Shown: positions 1 through 9,177 of the stretch, piece after piece
How the letters are laid out: each line of letters opens with the position of its first letter
Position numbering within the stretch: the stretch's first letter is position 1
DNA from: an uncultured Psychroserpens sp.
GTDB lineage: Bacteria > Bacteroidota > Bacteroidia > Flavobacteriales > Flavobacteriaceae
DNA: 64,000 bases
Assembly: GCF_947500255.1 (NCBI RefSeq)
Contig: NZ_CANMRL010000001.1
Location: 930,001-994,000 of the forward strand
Direction of reading: 5' to 3'
Notes under the pieces: generated by a model
What the model saw: the letters and a program-made list of their open reading frames with translations, nothing else
The model's database searches: none
Told to the model about the DNA's origin: nothing
Translations under genes and position numbers: made by a program

Positions 1-752
1 AAACTAAACACAGAGTCTCCATAGATTTGTTTGAAGCCCTCTTTTAGCTTTTTAAGACTTAAGCCTATGTCTTCCGAAAGTTCTTGAAGAGTAGGTGGTT
101 CTGCCATACGGGCAATGATAATATCCTTGGCTTTTCGTATTTTAATCACGTTAGTTTCATCAACAAGAAACGGACATTGTTCAATATCTGCATCTTCACT
201 TCTATTAAAATACAAACTCAACAATTCTAAAGCTTTTCCTTTGAAGTATAGATTTTTAATAGAAGAATTCAAATTATAATTGATCAATTGATTGAGAACA
301 ATTGCCATAGATGGCGAAATCTTACCGTCCTTGTAATATTTCTTATCCTTATTGTCCTCACTTAAAAATGTAATATAATCTGCTTCTTGAGAAAACAAAC
401 CATGAAACTCTTTAATGGAAACCAAAACAGAAACCAACCATGAATTTGGGTGGACTTCTAAATGAATGGGTAAATCACGCTGAGGGTTGTACAACAATAG
501 TGAGTTTTCCTCTTCAATCTTTAAACGGTAATTCCCATTATTGAAAACAAACTCGCTTGAACCTTTAATACAAAAATGAAATTGAATGAAATTGCTATCA
601 ATCTCACGTTCAAGGGTTTGAATATGAGGCGCTTCATTTTGATAGGCTAGTACGAAAAATCCGTCGTCTAATTTTGTTTCATCAAATGAACCTCTAGCGA
701 TATTTTTTGAGCCCTGAAAATTAGAATTATTTTTGTTGTTATTTAGATTCAT
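1..752 (-). CDS. AraC-family transcriptional regulator (partial, C-terminus cut by window edge)
   Basis: The frame starts at the ATG at 750-752 and stays open to the left edge, giving 250 visible codons. The first ~200 residues form a sensor-like half with no signature I can name. From about residue 205 there is a helix-turn-helix of the AraC/XylS type (ARMAEPPTLQELSEDIGLS), and the second helix-turn-helix runs off the window. The gene is divergent from the hemA operon with a 170-bp shared upstream region, so it may regulate haem synthesis; that is inference from position. A TAnnTTTG box on this strand lies at 789-796. Confidence 0.85.
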   Translation of the reverse strand, partial: MNLNNNKNNSNFQGSKNIARGSFDETKLDDGFFVLAYQNEAPHIQTLEREIDSNFIQFHFCIKGSSEFVFNNGNYRLKIEEENSLLLYNPQRDLPIHLEVHPNSWLVSVLVSIKEFHGLFSQEADYITFLSEDNKDKKYYKDGKISPSMAIVLNQLINYNLNSSIKNLYFKGKALELLSLYFNRSEDADIEQCPFLVDETNVIKIRKAKDIIIARMAEPPTLQELSEDIGLSLKKLKEGFKQIYGDSVFS

Positions 753-866
753 TCTAAACTAATAGCTTTTAAAGTACTGTTATTACTACAAAAGTATGAC
801 ATTTATCATATAATATTAAGAAATGAGTTTAAAAAACCACAAACGATACTTAAAGTTCTTCTAGCG

Positions 867-898
867 TTGTTTTTTTTCGATTGTCCTTTTTATTTTTG
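867..898 (+). promoter_or_regulatory. Predicted promoter of the haem operon
   Basis: A TTG at 867-869 is followed after 21 bp by TATTTTTG at 891-898. This fits the Bacteroidetes primary sigma pattern (TTG at -33, TAnnTTTG at -7). Transcription would start near 905, just upstream of hemA. Confidence 0.55.
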
Positions 899-922
899 CT
901 ATCGTAATTTTCCAAATCAGGT

Positions 923-2185
923 ATGGAGCACTACAATATGTCGAAAGGCACAACATTTTATGCAATTGGTCTCAGCTATAAAAAAGCAGATGCCGAAGTG
1001 CGTGGTCATTTTAGTTTAGATGAAACGTCTAAACTTGCCGTTTTAGAACAGGCAAAACAAAATGGTATCGACAGCTTAATTGTGACCTCAACATGTAATA
1101 GAACCGAAATCTACGGTTTTGCTCAACATCCTTTTCAACTCATTCAATTGCTTTGCGATAACACTAAAGGTACAGTTGAAGAGTTTCAAAAAGTAGCATA
1201 TGTCTACAAAAATAAGGATGCTATTTCTCATATTTTCAGAGTTGGTTCAGGTCTAGACAGTCAAATTCTTGGTGATTTTGAAATTATTAGCCAGTTAAAA
1301 GTCAGTGCAAAGCTGTCTAAGAAACACCAATTATTCAATCCGTTTTTAGAACGTTTAGTTAATGCCGTTATTCAAGCATCAAAACGAATAAAAACAGAAA
1401 CCGATATTTCATCTGGTGCAACATCTGTTTCATTTGCTTCTGTTCAATACATCATGAACACGATTAAAAATGTTTCAGAAAAGAACATTTTATTATTCGG
1501 AACTGGTAAAATTGGAAGAAACACGTGTGAAAACTTAGTAAAACACACTAAAAATGAACATATCACTTTAATCAACAGAACTAAAGATAAAGCCGAAGCA
1601 GTTGCTGGAAAGTTCAATTTATTGGTTAAAGATTATGCAAATCTTCAGGAAGAAATCAATTCATCAGATATTTTGATTGTTGCTACTGGAGCTCAAAACC
1701 CAACAGTAGACAAATATTGTATTCAAACTACAAAACCACTATTAATTTTAGATTTATCCATTCCGAAGAATGTTAATGATAATGTGACAGATTTAGATAA
1801 TGTGACATTAGTTCATCTTGATGATCTATCTCAAATTACCGATGAAACTCTAGAACGCAGAAAAGCACATATTCCTGTTGCCGAAACTATTATTGAAGAG
1901 ATTAAAACCGACTTTAATGCTTGGTTGGCAACTCGAAAATTTGCACCAACAATAAAAGCATTAAAACATAAGCTTACCAATTTTGCTACTGCCGAATTGG
2001 ATACGCAACGAAAAAAAATGAATAATTTTAATGAAGCGCAAGCCGAATTAATTAGCAATAACATCATTCAAAAAATTACCAATCACTTTGCACACCATTT
2101 AAAAGGTGACGATGTATCTACAGACGACAGCCTTGAACTCATTAAAAAAGTGTTTCAACTAGAAGCAACTACAGACAATGTCTAA
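923..2185 (+). CDS. hemA: Glutamyl-tRNA reductase
   Basis: Reduces glutamyl-tRNA(Glu) to glutamate-1-semialdehyde with NADPH, the first committed step of C5-pathway haem synthesis in the cytoplasm. The N-terminal catalytic domain carries the TSTCNRTE motif, with the nucleophile Cys58 counted from this start. An NADPH-binding stretch (LLFGTGKIGRNT) follows near residue 190, then the C-terminal dimerisation helices. The length of 420 aa is normal. An in-frame ATG at 938 (MSKGTTFY) is an alternative start. It is first in the haem operon and overlaps the next gene by 8 nt. hemL (the next enzyme) is not in the window. Confidence 0.96.
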   Translation: MEHYNMSKGTTFYAIGLSYKKADAEVRGHFSLDETSKLAVLEQAKQNGIDSLIVTSTCNRTEIYGFAQHPFQLIQLLCDNTKGTVEEFQKVAYVYKNKDAISHIFRVGSGLDSQILGDFEIISQLKVSAKLSKKHQLFNPFLERLVNAVIQASKRIKTETDISSGATSVSFASVQYIMNTIKNVSEKNILLFGTGKIGRNTCENLVKHTKNEHITLINRTKDKAEAVAGKFNLLVKDYANLQEEINSSDILIVATGAQNPTVDKYCIQTTKPLLILDLSIPKNVNDNVTDLDNVTLVHLDDLSQITDETLERRKAHIPVAETIIEEIKTDFNAWLATRKFAPTIKALKHKLTNFATAELDTQRKKMNNFNEAQAELISNNIIQKITNHFAHHLKGDDVSTDDSLELIKKVFQLEATTDNV

Positions 2186-3752
2186 ACTTATAAGAATTGG
2201 AACTCGCGATAGCGAACTTGCGCTGTGGCAAGCCAAAACCGTTCAACAACAGCTCGAACATTTAGGTTACAAAACACAACTGGTCCCAGTTAAATCAACT
2301 GGAGATTTGGTACTTAACAAGCCTATCTATGAACTAGGTATTACTGGTGTTTTTACAAAAACCCTTGATATCGCAATGCTCAATGAAGAGATTGATATTG
2401 CCGTGCATTCACTTAAGGATGTACCTACCTTATTACCAAAAGGGATAGTACAAGCTGCTGTTTTGAAACGTGGCAATGTTAAAGATTGTTTAGTTTATAA
2501 AAACAATGAAGAATTTTTATCACAACGTAACGCTGTAATTGCCACTGGAAGTCTACGTAGAAGAGCGCAATGGTTAAATCGTTATCCTACACATAGCTTA
2601 GTTGATTTACGCGGAAATGTTAATTCTCGGTTACAAAAGCTAGAAGACAACAATTGGAATGCCGCTATTTTTGCAGCAGCTGGTCTAGGACGTATTGGGT
2701 TACGACCTGAACAAAGTTTTAATTTAGATTGGATGCTTCCTGCTCCTGCACAAGGCGCAATTATGATTACAGCGCTCGAAAGTGATGAAGAGACAAGGAC
2801 CATTTGTGCTGAAATCAATCATGAAGACACAGAAACATGTACCTCTATTGAGCGTAAATTTCTAAACCTCTTAGAAGGTGGGTGTTCTGCTCCTATTGGT
2901 GCTTTGGCATTTATTAAAAATGAAGAAGTTCACTTTCAAGGCGTATTGCTAAGTCTTGATGGCAGCAAAAAAATAGAAGTTCAACGCACAGTCGATTTAG
3001 GTAAGCATGAAGAGTTAGCTGAGTTTTGTGCCAACTATATTATCGAGCGTGGCGGAAAACGTTTAATGGATGATATTAAAATTGCATCAAAAGATGTAAA
3101 CATCTACTCTACCAAGACCTTAACCGATGATCAAAAGCAATTATTTCATGATGATGTGGTTTCTGAAAGCTCAGACTTTATAAAGATTAGCTTGAACCGT
3201 ATGACATCAAAGGCCTTACGACCAATGCCTAAAAATGTCATTATTACGAGTAAAAATGCAGTAGAAGCACTACTTATGAATTTTGCTCCTCAAGAATTAC
3301 AATTTGAGAACATCTATTGTGTAGGAAGACGTACCAAACGTCTAACAGAACGAAAAATAGGAAAAGTTAAGCATACAGAGAACAACTCAAAAAAACTCGC
3401 CGAGCACCTAGTAGAGTATATTGATGGTACAGAGGTTACTTATTTTTGTAGTGATATTCGTTTAGACGACTTACCAACAATACTCAAAGACAATCATATT
3501 GAGGTTAATGAAATCACAGCTTACGAAACCAAATACGACGCCGTAAAAATTAAAGATTCTGTAAAAGGTGTTATGTTTTACAGTCCGTCCACAGTACAAA
3601 GTTATAAACAAGAAAATGATGATGACGTCATTGCGTTTTGTATTGGAGACACCACAGCAAAAGAAGCAAGTAAACACTTTGAAGATGTAAGGATTGCTAA
3701 AGTTCCTACTGTTGAAAGTGTTATTGAATTAGTAAACGAATATTACGTTTAA
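2178..3752 (+). CDS. hemC: Hydroxymethylbilane synthase fused to a uroporphyrinogen-III synthase domain
   Basis: Residues ~1-305 are porphobilinogen deaminase, which polymerises four porphobilinogens into hydroxymethylbilane. The dipyrromethane cofactor would be attached to Cys236 in [10 protein letters not shown], and the arginine-rich substrate loop GSLRRRAQW is present. Residues ~320-524 look like a divergent HemD domain ([13 protein letters not shown] near the start, YSPSTVQSY near the end), which would cyclise the product to uroporphyrinogen III. At 524 aa it is about 200 aa longer than a stand-alone HemC, and no separate hemD is seen, so a bifunctional HemCD enzyme fits. The HemC half is certain; the HemD half rests on pattern and context. 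Confidence 0.93.
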   Translation: MSKLIRIGTRDSELALWQAKTVQQQLEHLGYKTQLVPVKSTGDLVLNKPIYELGITGVFTKTLDIAMLNEEIDIAVHSLKDVPTLLPKGIVQAAVLKRGNVKDCLVYKNNEEFLSQRNAVIATGSLRRRAQWLNRYPTHSLVDLRGNVNSRLQKLEDNNWNAAIFAAAGLGRIGLRPEQSFNLDWMLPAPAQGAIMITALESDEETRTICAEINHEDTETCTSIERKFLNLLEGGCSAPIGALAFIKNEEVHFQGVLLSLDGSKKIEVQRTVDLGKHEELAEFCANYIIERGGKRLMDDIKIASKDVNIYSTKTLTDDQKQLFHDDVVSESSDFIKISLNRMTSKALRPMPKNVIITSKNAVEALLMNFAPQELQFENIYCVGRRTKRLTERKIGKVKHTENNSKKLAEHLVEYIDGTEVTYFCSDIRLDDLPTILKDNHIEVNEITAYETKYDAVKIKDSVKGVMFYSPSTVQSYKQENDDDVIAFCIGDTTAKEASKHFEDVRIAKVPTVESVIELVNEYYV

Positions 3753-3753
3753 C

Positions 3754-4779
3754 ATGATAAAAAACGATTTATTTTTAAGAGCATTAAAAGGAGAAACCGT
3801 TGAACGTCCACCAGTTTGGATGATGCGTCAAGCAGGTCGTTATCTTCCTGAATTTATGGAAATCAAAGCTAAATATGATTTCTTTACACGCTGTCAAACA
3901 CCTGAGTTGGCAAGTGAAATTACAGTGCAACCTATTCGTCGCTATGGTATGGATGCCGCCATCCTGTTTAGCGATATTTTGGTGATTCCACAGGCAATGA
4001 ATATCGAGGTACAAATGAAACCTAATTTTGGTCCGTATTTGCCTAACCCTGTACGCTCACAAAAGGATGTTGATAATGTAATCGTACCAGATGTTAAAGA
4101 AGCATTGAATTATGTATACGAAGCGATAAAAGCCACTAAAGAAAAATTAAATGATGAGATCCCATTGATTGGTTTCGCTGGCTCTCCATGGACAATTTTA
4201 TGTTACTGTGTGCAAGGGCAAGGCAGCAAAAACTTTGATAAAGCCAAAGAATTTTGCTTTACAAATCCAATTGCTGCGCATCAATTATTACAGAAAATCA
4301 CAGATACTACCATCGCCTATTTAAAAGAAAAGGTAAAAGCAGGTTGTAATGCTGTACAAGTCTTTGATTCTTGGGGAGGCATGTTATCTCCCGTAGATTA
4401 TCAAGAGTTTTCTTGGCAATACATTCAGCAAATTATCGATGCTTTAAAAGAGGACGCTCCTGTAATTGCTTTTGGAAAAGGCTGTTGGTTCGCCTTAGGT
4501 GAAATGGCAAAATCTGGAGCCTCTGCTTTAGGTGTAGATTGGACGTGTTCTGCAAAAAATGCGCGTTATTTAACTGGCGGAAATATAACTTTACAAGGTA
4601 ACTTTGACCCTACACGATTATTCTCTCCTCCTTCAGAAATTAAAAAAATGGTGCACCAAATGATCAACGATTTTGGTAAGGATAAATATATTGTAAATTT
4701 AGGTCATGGTATTTTACCTAACATTCCGTTAGATCATGCCAAAGCATTTATTGATGCTGTAAAAGAGTACAAAGTTTAA
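3754..4779 (+). CDS. hemE: Uroporphyrinogen decarboxylase
   Basis: Decarboxylates the four acetate side chains of uroporphyrinogen III to give coproporphyrinogen III. Both family signatures are present: [17 protein letters not shown] near residues 18-34, containing the substrate-binding arginines, and [12 protein letters not shown] near 142-153. The length of 341 aa is standard. It begins 1 nt after the hemCD stop, consistent with translational coupling in the operon. Confidence 0.97.
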   Translation: MIKNDLFLRALKGETVERPPVWMMRQAGRYLPEFMEIKAKYDFFTRCQTPELASEITVQPIRRYGMDAAILFSDILVIPQAMNIEVQMKPNFGPYLPNPVRSQKDVDNVIVPDVKEALNYVYEAIKATKEKLNDEIPLIGFAGSPWTILCYCVQGQGSKNFDKAKEFCFTNPIAAHQLLQKITDTTIAYLKEKVKAGCNAVQVFDSWGGMLSPVDYQEFSWQYIQQIIDALKEDAPVIAFGKGCWFALGEMAKSGASALGVDWTCSAKNARYLTGGNITLQGNFDPTRLFSPPSEIKKMVHQMINDFGKDKYIVNLGHGILPNIPLDHAKAFIDAVKEYKV

Positions 4780-4804
4780 AAGTTCTACTTTTTCTCAATA
4801 TATT

Positions 4805-5572
4805 ATGATAAAAAATATAATTCAAGGCATACAGGCATACACAGGCTCTTTGGCATTAATTTCAAAGCTAAATCTTTGGAAATTCTTTTTCATTCCAATC
4901 GCAATTAGTATCATCACCATAATCGTTATTGGGTTCTCTGCTTATGGATTATCTGATAATATTGGAAACTATATTGCTAGGGTTTGGCCTTGGGAATTTG
5001 GCAAGGAGACCTTCACTTCTATTTCAACATTTATTGGTGCTATTGTAGTTCTAGCTATTGGATTAATTCTTTATAAACATATCATCATGGCTTTGTCTGC
5101 GCCATTTATGAGTCCTGTTTCTGAAAAAATTGAATCCTATCTAACTGGTATAGAAAAACATAAACATAGAAACACAACTTCTAGAGAACAGTTATGGAGA
5201 GGTATTAGAATTAATGTGAGAAACTTAGGTAAAGAATTACTGTTTACTATTCCTCTATTATTGCTCAAGTTTATACCAGTGATTAATATTTTCTCAACAG
5301 CACTTTTATTTTTATTGCAAGCGTATTATGCAGGGTTTGGTAATATGGACTATACCTTAGAACGTCATTTTAAATATAGAGAGAGCATTCGGTTTATAAG
5401 AAAAAACAGAGGTGTAGCTATTGGTAATGGTATTGTATTTATGCTCCTTTTATTAGTTCCTGTTATAGGATGGATTCTCGTTTTACCACTAAGTGTTACA
5501 GCAGCATCATTAAAAACTGTTAAGCTTATTCAGCAAGACAATTTACTTCCAGAACATAAACCAGTAGTATAA
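4805..5572 (+). CDS. EI24/CysZ-like integral membrane protein
   Basis: A 255-aa protein with about four to five hydrophobic segments (around residues 25-47, 70-92, 130-165 and 210-240) and the N-terminal IIQGIQAYTGSLALIS pattern seen in the EI24 (etoposide-induced 2.4/CysZ) family. CysZ proteins are linked to sulfate uptake, but Bacteroidetes members found in haem clusters have no assigned substrate, so I do not transfer that role. The stop codon overlaps the next ATG (TAATG), indicating translational coupling. Confidence 0.75.
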   Translation: MIKNIIQGIQAYTGSLALISKLNLWKFFFIPIAISIITIIVIGFSAYGLSDNIGNYIARVWPWEFGKETFTSISTFIGAIVVLAIGLILYKHIIMALSAPFMSPVSEKIESYLTGIEKHKHRNTTSREQLWRGIRINVRNLGKELLFTIPLLLLKFIPVINIFSTALLFLLQAYYAGFGNMDYTLERHFKYRESIRFIRKNRGVAIGNGIVFMLLLLVPVIGWILVLPLSVTAASLKTVKLIQQDNLLPEHKPVV

Positions 5573-6105
5573 TGATTGCGCAATTTGACGGTTTTGAAAT
5601 CAACCCAATTCATGAAGGTGATGCCTGGAAAATCTGTGATCTTATGGTCGCCAATGCTGATCGTTTTAAACGTTATTTTCCAAAGACATTAGAGCAAAAT
5701 TTAAACCCAACTCTATCACAGTTCTTTGTTCAAAAAAAAACCAATCAATTTCAGAAAAAAGAAGAGTTTTTATTCACGCTAAAACATTCTGAAACACGTC
5801 AACTTGCTGGAATAGTATATATTAAAGAATTAGATTGGAACAAAAAACAAGGAGAATTTGCCTATTGTATTGGCTATCCCTTTAAAGGACAAAAATTAAT
5901 ATCGAAATCGATAAGTGCTTTATCTGTATATGCCTTTGAAACTTTACAATTAAATACAATGCAAATTATTGTTAACAAGGATAATATATCTAGTGTTAAG
6001 GTTGCAGAACATAATGGTTTTAAATGGATAGAAACATTAAAAAATGCATTTACTCCAACTGGTGAACAACCTTTAGATATGGAATTATACGAACTATATA
6101 AATAA
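5572..6105 (+). CDS. GNAT-family N-acetyltransferase (RimJ/RimL type)
   Basis: A 177-aa protein with the RimJ/RimL layout: a strand-rich N-terminal half, a central EFAYCIGYPFKGQKLIS region corresponding to the acetyl-CoA-binding part, and the late motif IIVNKDNISSVKVAEHNGF typical of these N-acetyltransferases. Substrate unknown; the subfamily includes ribosomal-protein and antibiotic acetyltransferases. Start codon is fused to the preceding stop, so it belongs to the haem operon, but no functional link to haem is evident. Confidence 0.85.
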   Translation: MIAQFDGFEINPIHEGDAWKICDLMVANADRFKRYFPKTLEQNLNPTLSQFFVQKKTNQFQKKEEFLFTLKHSETRQLAGIVYIKELDWNKKQGEFAYCIGYPFKGQKLISKSISALSVYAFETLQLNTMQIIVNKDNISSVKVAEHNGFKWIETLKNAFTPTGEQPLDMELYELYK

Positions 6106-6111
6106 CTCACT

Positions 6112-6459
6112 ATGCCTCATTTTGTAATAGATTGTTCAGAAAACGTACTAAACTTAAATGCTCCAGACCATACACTTTTGACAGTGCATCAAGCTGCCGT
6201 TACGTCTGGATTATTTGATGAAGATGACATAAAAGTACGATTAAACCCCTTTAAAGAAAACTATATTGTTGGAGGGAAAAAACAAGACTTTATTCATGTT
6301 TTTGGTAATGTAATGGAAGGAAGAACTAATGAACAAAAAAGCAAACTTTCCAAATTGATAGTTCAGCAACTTAAACATATATTTCCTTCAATAGGTTTTA
6401 TAGCAATCAATATCAGAGACTTTGAAAAAGTAACCTATTGTAACAAAACAATGGTATAA
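6112..6459 (+). CDS. 5-carboxymethyl-2-hydroxymuconate isomerase-like tautomerase
   Basis: A 115-aa protein beginning MPHFVIDCSENV, the start characteristic of the CHMI branch of the tautomerase superfamily, in which Pro2 becomes the N-terminal catalytic base after Met removal. Length matches the family. The biochemical substrate here is unknown: there is no aromatic-degradation neighbourhood and the gene sits inside a haem operon, 6 nt after the acetyltransferase and 1 nt before hemF. The fold call is more secure than any reaction. Confidence 0.75.
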   Translation: MPHFVIDCSENVLNLNAPDHTLLTVHQAAVTSGLFDEDDIKVRLNPFKENYIVGGKKQDFIHVFGNVMEGRTNEQKSKLSKLIVQQLKHIFPSIGFIAINIRDFEKVTYCNKTMV

Positions 6460-6460
6460 G

Positions 6461-7363
6461 ATGAAAGATAAATTTTTCAATTACATACACGAACTACAAG
6501 ATACTATCACTTCAAAATTAGAAGCTATTGATGGCAAGGCAAAATTCCAAGAGGATCTTTGGAAGCGTCCAGAAGGAGGTGGCGGACGAACTCGTGTAAT
6601 TGAAAACGGAGACGTTTTTGAAAAAGGTGGCGTCAATATTTCTGGTGTTCATGGAAAATTACCTGACTCCATGCAGACATATTTTGGTGTTAAAGATGCC
6701 GATTTTTTTGCTTGCGGATTAAGTCTCGTATTACATCCTAAAAGTCCAATGATACCAACAGTTCATGCTAATTGGCGTTATTTTGAAATGTATGATCAAG
6801 ACGGTAATATTGTAGATCAATGGTTTGGTGGCGGACAAGATCTTACGCCTTACTATCTGTTTGAAGACGATGCTACACATTTTCATTCGGTTTGTAAAAC
6901 AGCATGCGATAACCATCATCCAGAATTCTACTCAAAATATAAAGCCCGATGTGATGAATATTTCTATAATGCACATCGCAATGAAGGTCGTGGTATTGGT
7001 GGTTTATTTTTTGATTACTGCAAAGCAACCAACGACATGAGTATGGAAAACTGGTATGATTTTGTTACTGAAGTTGGCAATAGTTTCCTAGAAGCTTATG
7101 TGCCTATACTAGAAAAGCGTAAAACTTTAGAGTACACAAAAGAGCAACGTGATTGGCAGGAGATTCGTCGTGGTCGTTATGTAGAATTTAATTTGGTTCA
7201 TGATAAGGGCACATTATTCGGACTCAAAACTAACGGACGTATTGAGAGTATTCTAATGAGTCTACCGCCTCATGTGCAATGGGTTTACGATCACCATCCT
7301 GAACCTGGCAGCGAAGAAGAAAAATTAATTAATATATTAAAACAACCTAAAAATTGGGTGTAA
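6461..7363 (+). CDS. hemF: Oxygen-dependent coproporphyrinogen III oxidase
   Basis: Oxidatively decarboxylates coproporphyrinogen III to protoporphyrinogen IX using O2. The glycine-rich motif GGGGRTRVIENGDVFEKGGV near residue 39, the conserved FGGGQDLTPYY and the late segment RRGRYVEFNLVHDKGT identify HemF. The length of 300 aa is typical. Use of the O2-dependent enzyme suggests an aerobic lifestyle. It is in operon with the preceding small ORF and directly abuts the next gene. Confidence 0.97.
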   Translation: MKDKFFNYIHELQDTITSKLEAIDGKAKFQEDLWKRPEGGGGRTRVIENGDVFEKGGVNISGVHGKLPDSMQTYFGVKDADFFACGLSLVLHPKSPMIPTVHANWRYFEMYDQDGNIVDQWFGGGQDLTPYYLFEDDATHFHSVCKTACDNHHPEFYSKYKARCDEYFYNAHRNEGRGIGGLFFDYCKATNDMSMENWYDFVTEVGNSFLEAYVPILEKRKTLEYTKEQRDWQEIRRGRYVEFNLVHDKGTLFGLKTNGRIESILMSLPPHVQWVYDHHPEPGSEEEKLINILKQPKNWV

Positions 7364-8134
7364 ATGAAACTACTTAAACGCGCATTTTTAATTATTAACT
7401 GGAAAACATTTGTTATCACTGGATTAGCAATAGCTTCAACAGCATTTTGCATACATTTTGAAATCAAAGCCGATTTTCCTTTAACACTTATTGGTACTGC
7501 CATCGTGTTTCCAATTGTATTCTCTATTGGTGGCGCTTATAAACGTCGTGAAGTCGCATTGGATGAATATGGATCCATAAAAGCTCACGGTAGAGCACTG
7601 TATTTTGCAGTTTCCGACTGGCTGGAAAATCCGCCTCAAGAACTCAAAGATGAATTAAAAAGTCATCTTAAAGGGCTTTTAAATTCTTGTAAACATGTAT
7701 TTAATAATCCTATAAATGAGCTAGATGAAAACGAAAAGGCAGTGTATACTAGTTTTGAAGATTTGTCGAAATTTATCAAAAGCATGCGATCACATGGCCT
7801 ACCATCTGGAGAGGCATCACGTTCCAATCAGTTTTTAAGTAAAATGATGATCTCTTTTGAGCGTATCAAACACATTTATCAGTATAGAACACCTAGAACG
7901 CTTAGAACCTATAGTGATATATTCATTGTAATTTTACCTATCATTTATGGACCACACTTTGCGCATAATGTGACGAGTTACAATTTTGGATTACAATATG
8001 CTGTGCCTATCATGTTTAGTGTTATTTTAGTAGCCTTAGATAATATTCAGTCACATTTAGAAAATCCATTTGATCAGCAAGGTGAAGATGATGTTTATAT
8101 CAATGAAGAAAAGTTTATAAGAAATTTAGATTAG
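7364..8134 (+). CDS. Bestrophin-like membrane protein, function unknown
   Basis: A 256-aa protein with predicted membrane segments near residues 12-32, 38-56, 184-200 and 206-224. The stretch IGGAYKRREVALDEYGSIK after the second segment and LENPFDQQGEDD after the last resemble, in order and spacing, the SAYxRWWE and NPFGxDxxD motifs of bestrophin/UPF0187 anion channels. This is a distant resemblance that I recognise by pattern only. It starts immediately after the hemF stop codon and ends 4 nt before hemB, so it is fully embedded in the haem operon. Confidence 0.7.
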   Translation: MKLLKRAFLIINWKTFVITGLAIASTAFCIHFEIKADFPLTLIGTAIVFPIVFSIGGAYKRREVALDEYGSIKAHGRALYFAVSDWLENPPQELKDELKSHLKGLLNSCKHVFNNPINELDENEKAVYTSFEDLSKFIKSMRSHGLPSGEASRSNQFLSKMMISFERIKHIYQYRTPRTLRTYSDIFIVILPIIYGPHFAHNVTSYNFGLQYAVPIMFSVILVALDNIQSHLENPFDQQGEDDVYINEEKFIRNLD

Positions 8135-8138
8135 AACT

Positions 8139-9128
8139 ATGTATCCATTAAGAAGAAACCGAAGATTAAGAACCAACGACGCTATTAGAAGTTTAGTTCG
8201 TGAAACGATTATTTCTCCAAACGATTTTTTAGTTCCTCTTTTTATAGTTGAAGGTAAAGGAATCAAGCAAGAAATCGCTTCTATGCCAAATTACTATCGT
8301 TATAGTTTAGATCTATTAGAACATGAGGTGAAAGAACTCTGGAAACTAGGGTTGAAATCTGTGCTCTTATTTGTTAAAGTTCCAGACCACCTAAAAGATA
8401 ACAAAGGCACCGAAGCTTTAAATCCAAACGGACTCATGCAACGCGCTATCAAAACCATTAAAAATATTTGCCCAGGAATGTTGGTGATGACAGATGTGGC
8501 CTTAGACCCTTATTCATCATATGGCCATGATGGTATTATTGAAAATGGGAAGATTGTCAACGATGATACGGTTGATGTTTTAGCTGAAATGAGCTTATCT
8601 CATGCTCAGGCTGGAGCAGATTTTGTAGCACCAAGCGATATGATGGATGGGCGTATTTTGGCAATTAGAGAAGCATTGGAAGACGATGGATTTATAGATA
8701 CTGGTATTATGAGCTACTCGGCGAAATATGCCTCTGCTTTTTATGGTCCGTTTCGTGATGCATTAGATTCGGCTCCTGCTGATGTTAAAGACATTCCGAA
8801 AGACAAAAAAACCTATCAAATGGATTTTGCTAATCGCTTTGAAGCACTTCGAGAAACCGAAATGGATATTGATGAAGGTGCAGATATTGTGATGGTAAAA
8901 CCTGGCTTGTGTTACTTAGATATTGTTCGTGATATTAAAAATGAAGTTGATGTTCCTGTAGCTGTCTATCAGGTCTCTGGCGAATATGCCATGCTTAAAG
9001 CTGCCGCCGAAAAAGGATGGTTAGATCATGATGCCGTGATGCTTGAACAAATTACAGCCATTAAACGTGCTGGAGCAGATGTGATTGCAAGTTACTTTGC
9101 GAAGGATGTGGTGAAGCTATTGTATTAA
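8139..9128 (+). CDS. hemB: Porphobilinogen synthase (delta-aminolevulinic acid dehydratase)
   Basis: Condenses two 5-aminolevulinates to porphobilinogen, the second common haem step. Conserved segments are VMTDVALDPYSSYGHDG, FVAPSDMMDGR, YSAKYASAFYGPFRDA (Schiff-base lysine) and DIVMVKPGLCYLDIVRD (second active-site lysine). The length of 329 aa is standard. The metal loop reads DVALDPYSSYGHDG, without the zinc-binding cysteine triad, so it is probably magnesium dependent. Last gene of the haem operon, followed by a bidirectional terminator. Confidence 0.97.
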   Translation: MYPLRRNRRLRTNDAIRSLVRETIISPNDFLVPLFIVEGKGIKQEIASMPNYYRYSLDLLEHEVKELWKLGLKSVLLFVKVPDHLKDNKGTEALNPNGLMQRAIKTIKNICPGMLVMTDVALDPYSSYGHDGIIENGKIVNDDTVDVLAEMSLSHAQAGADFVAPSDMMDGRILAIREALEDDGFIDTGIMSYSAKYASAFYGPFRDALDSAPADVKDIPKDKKTYQMDFANRFEALRETEMDIDEGADIVMVKPGLCYLDIVRDIKNEVDVPVAVYQVSGEYAMLKAAAEKGWLDHDAVMLEQITAIKRAGADVIASYFAKDVVKLLY

Positions 9129-9131
9129 AAC

Positions 9132-9168
9132 AAAAAGGATCAATTCATTTGTCAAACTGACCCTTTTT
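9132..9168. terminator. Bidirectional terminator between hemB and the convergent unknown gene
   Basis: An imperfect hairpin pairs AAAAGGaTCA (9133-9142) with TGAcCCTTTT (9158-9167). It is flanked by A and T runs on both sides, between two convergent genes. Confidence 0.55.
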
Positions 9169-9177
9169 TGCTTTACA

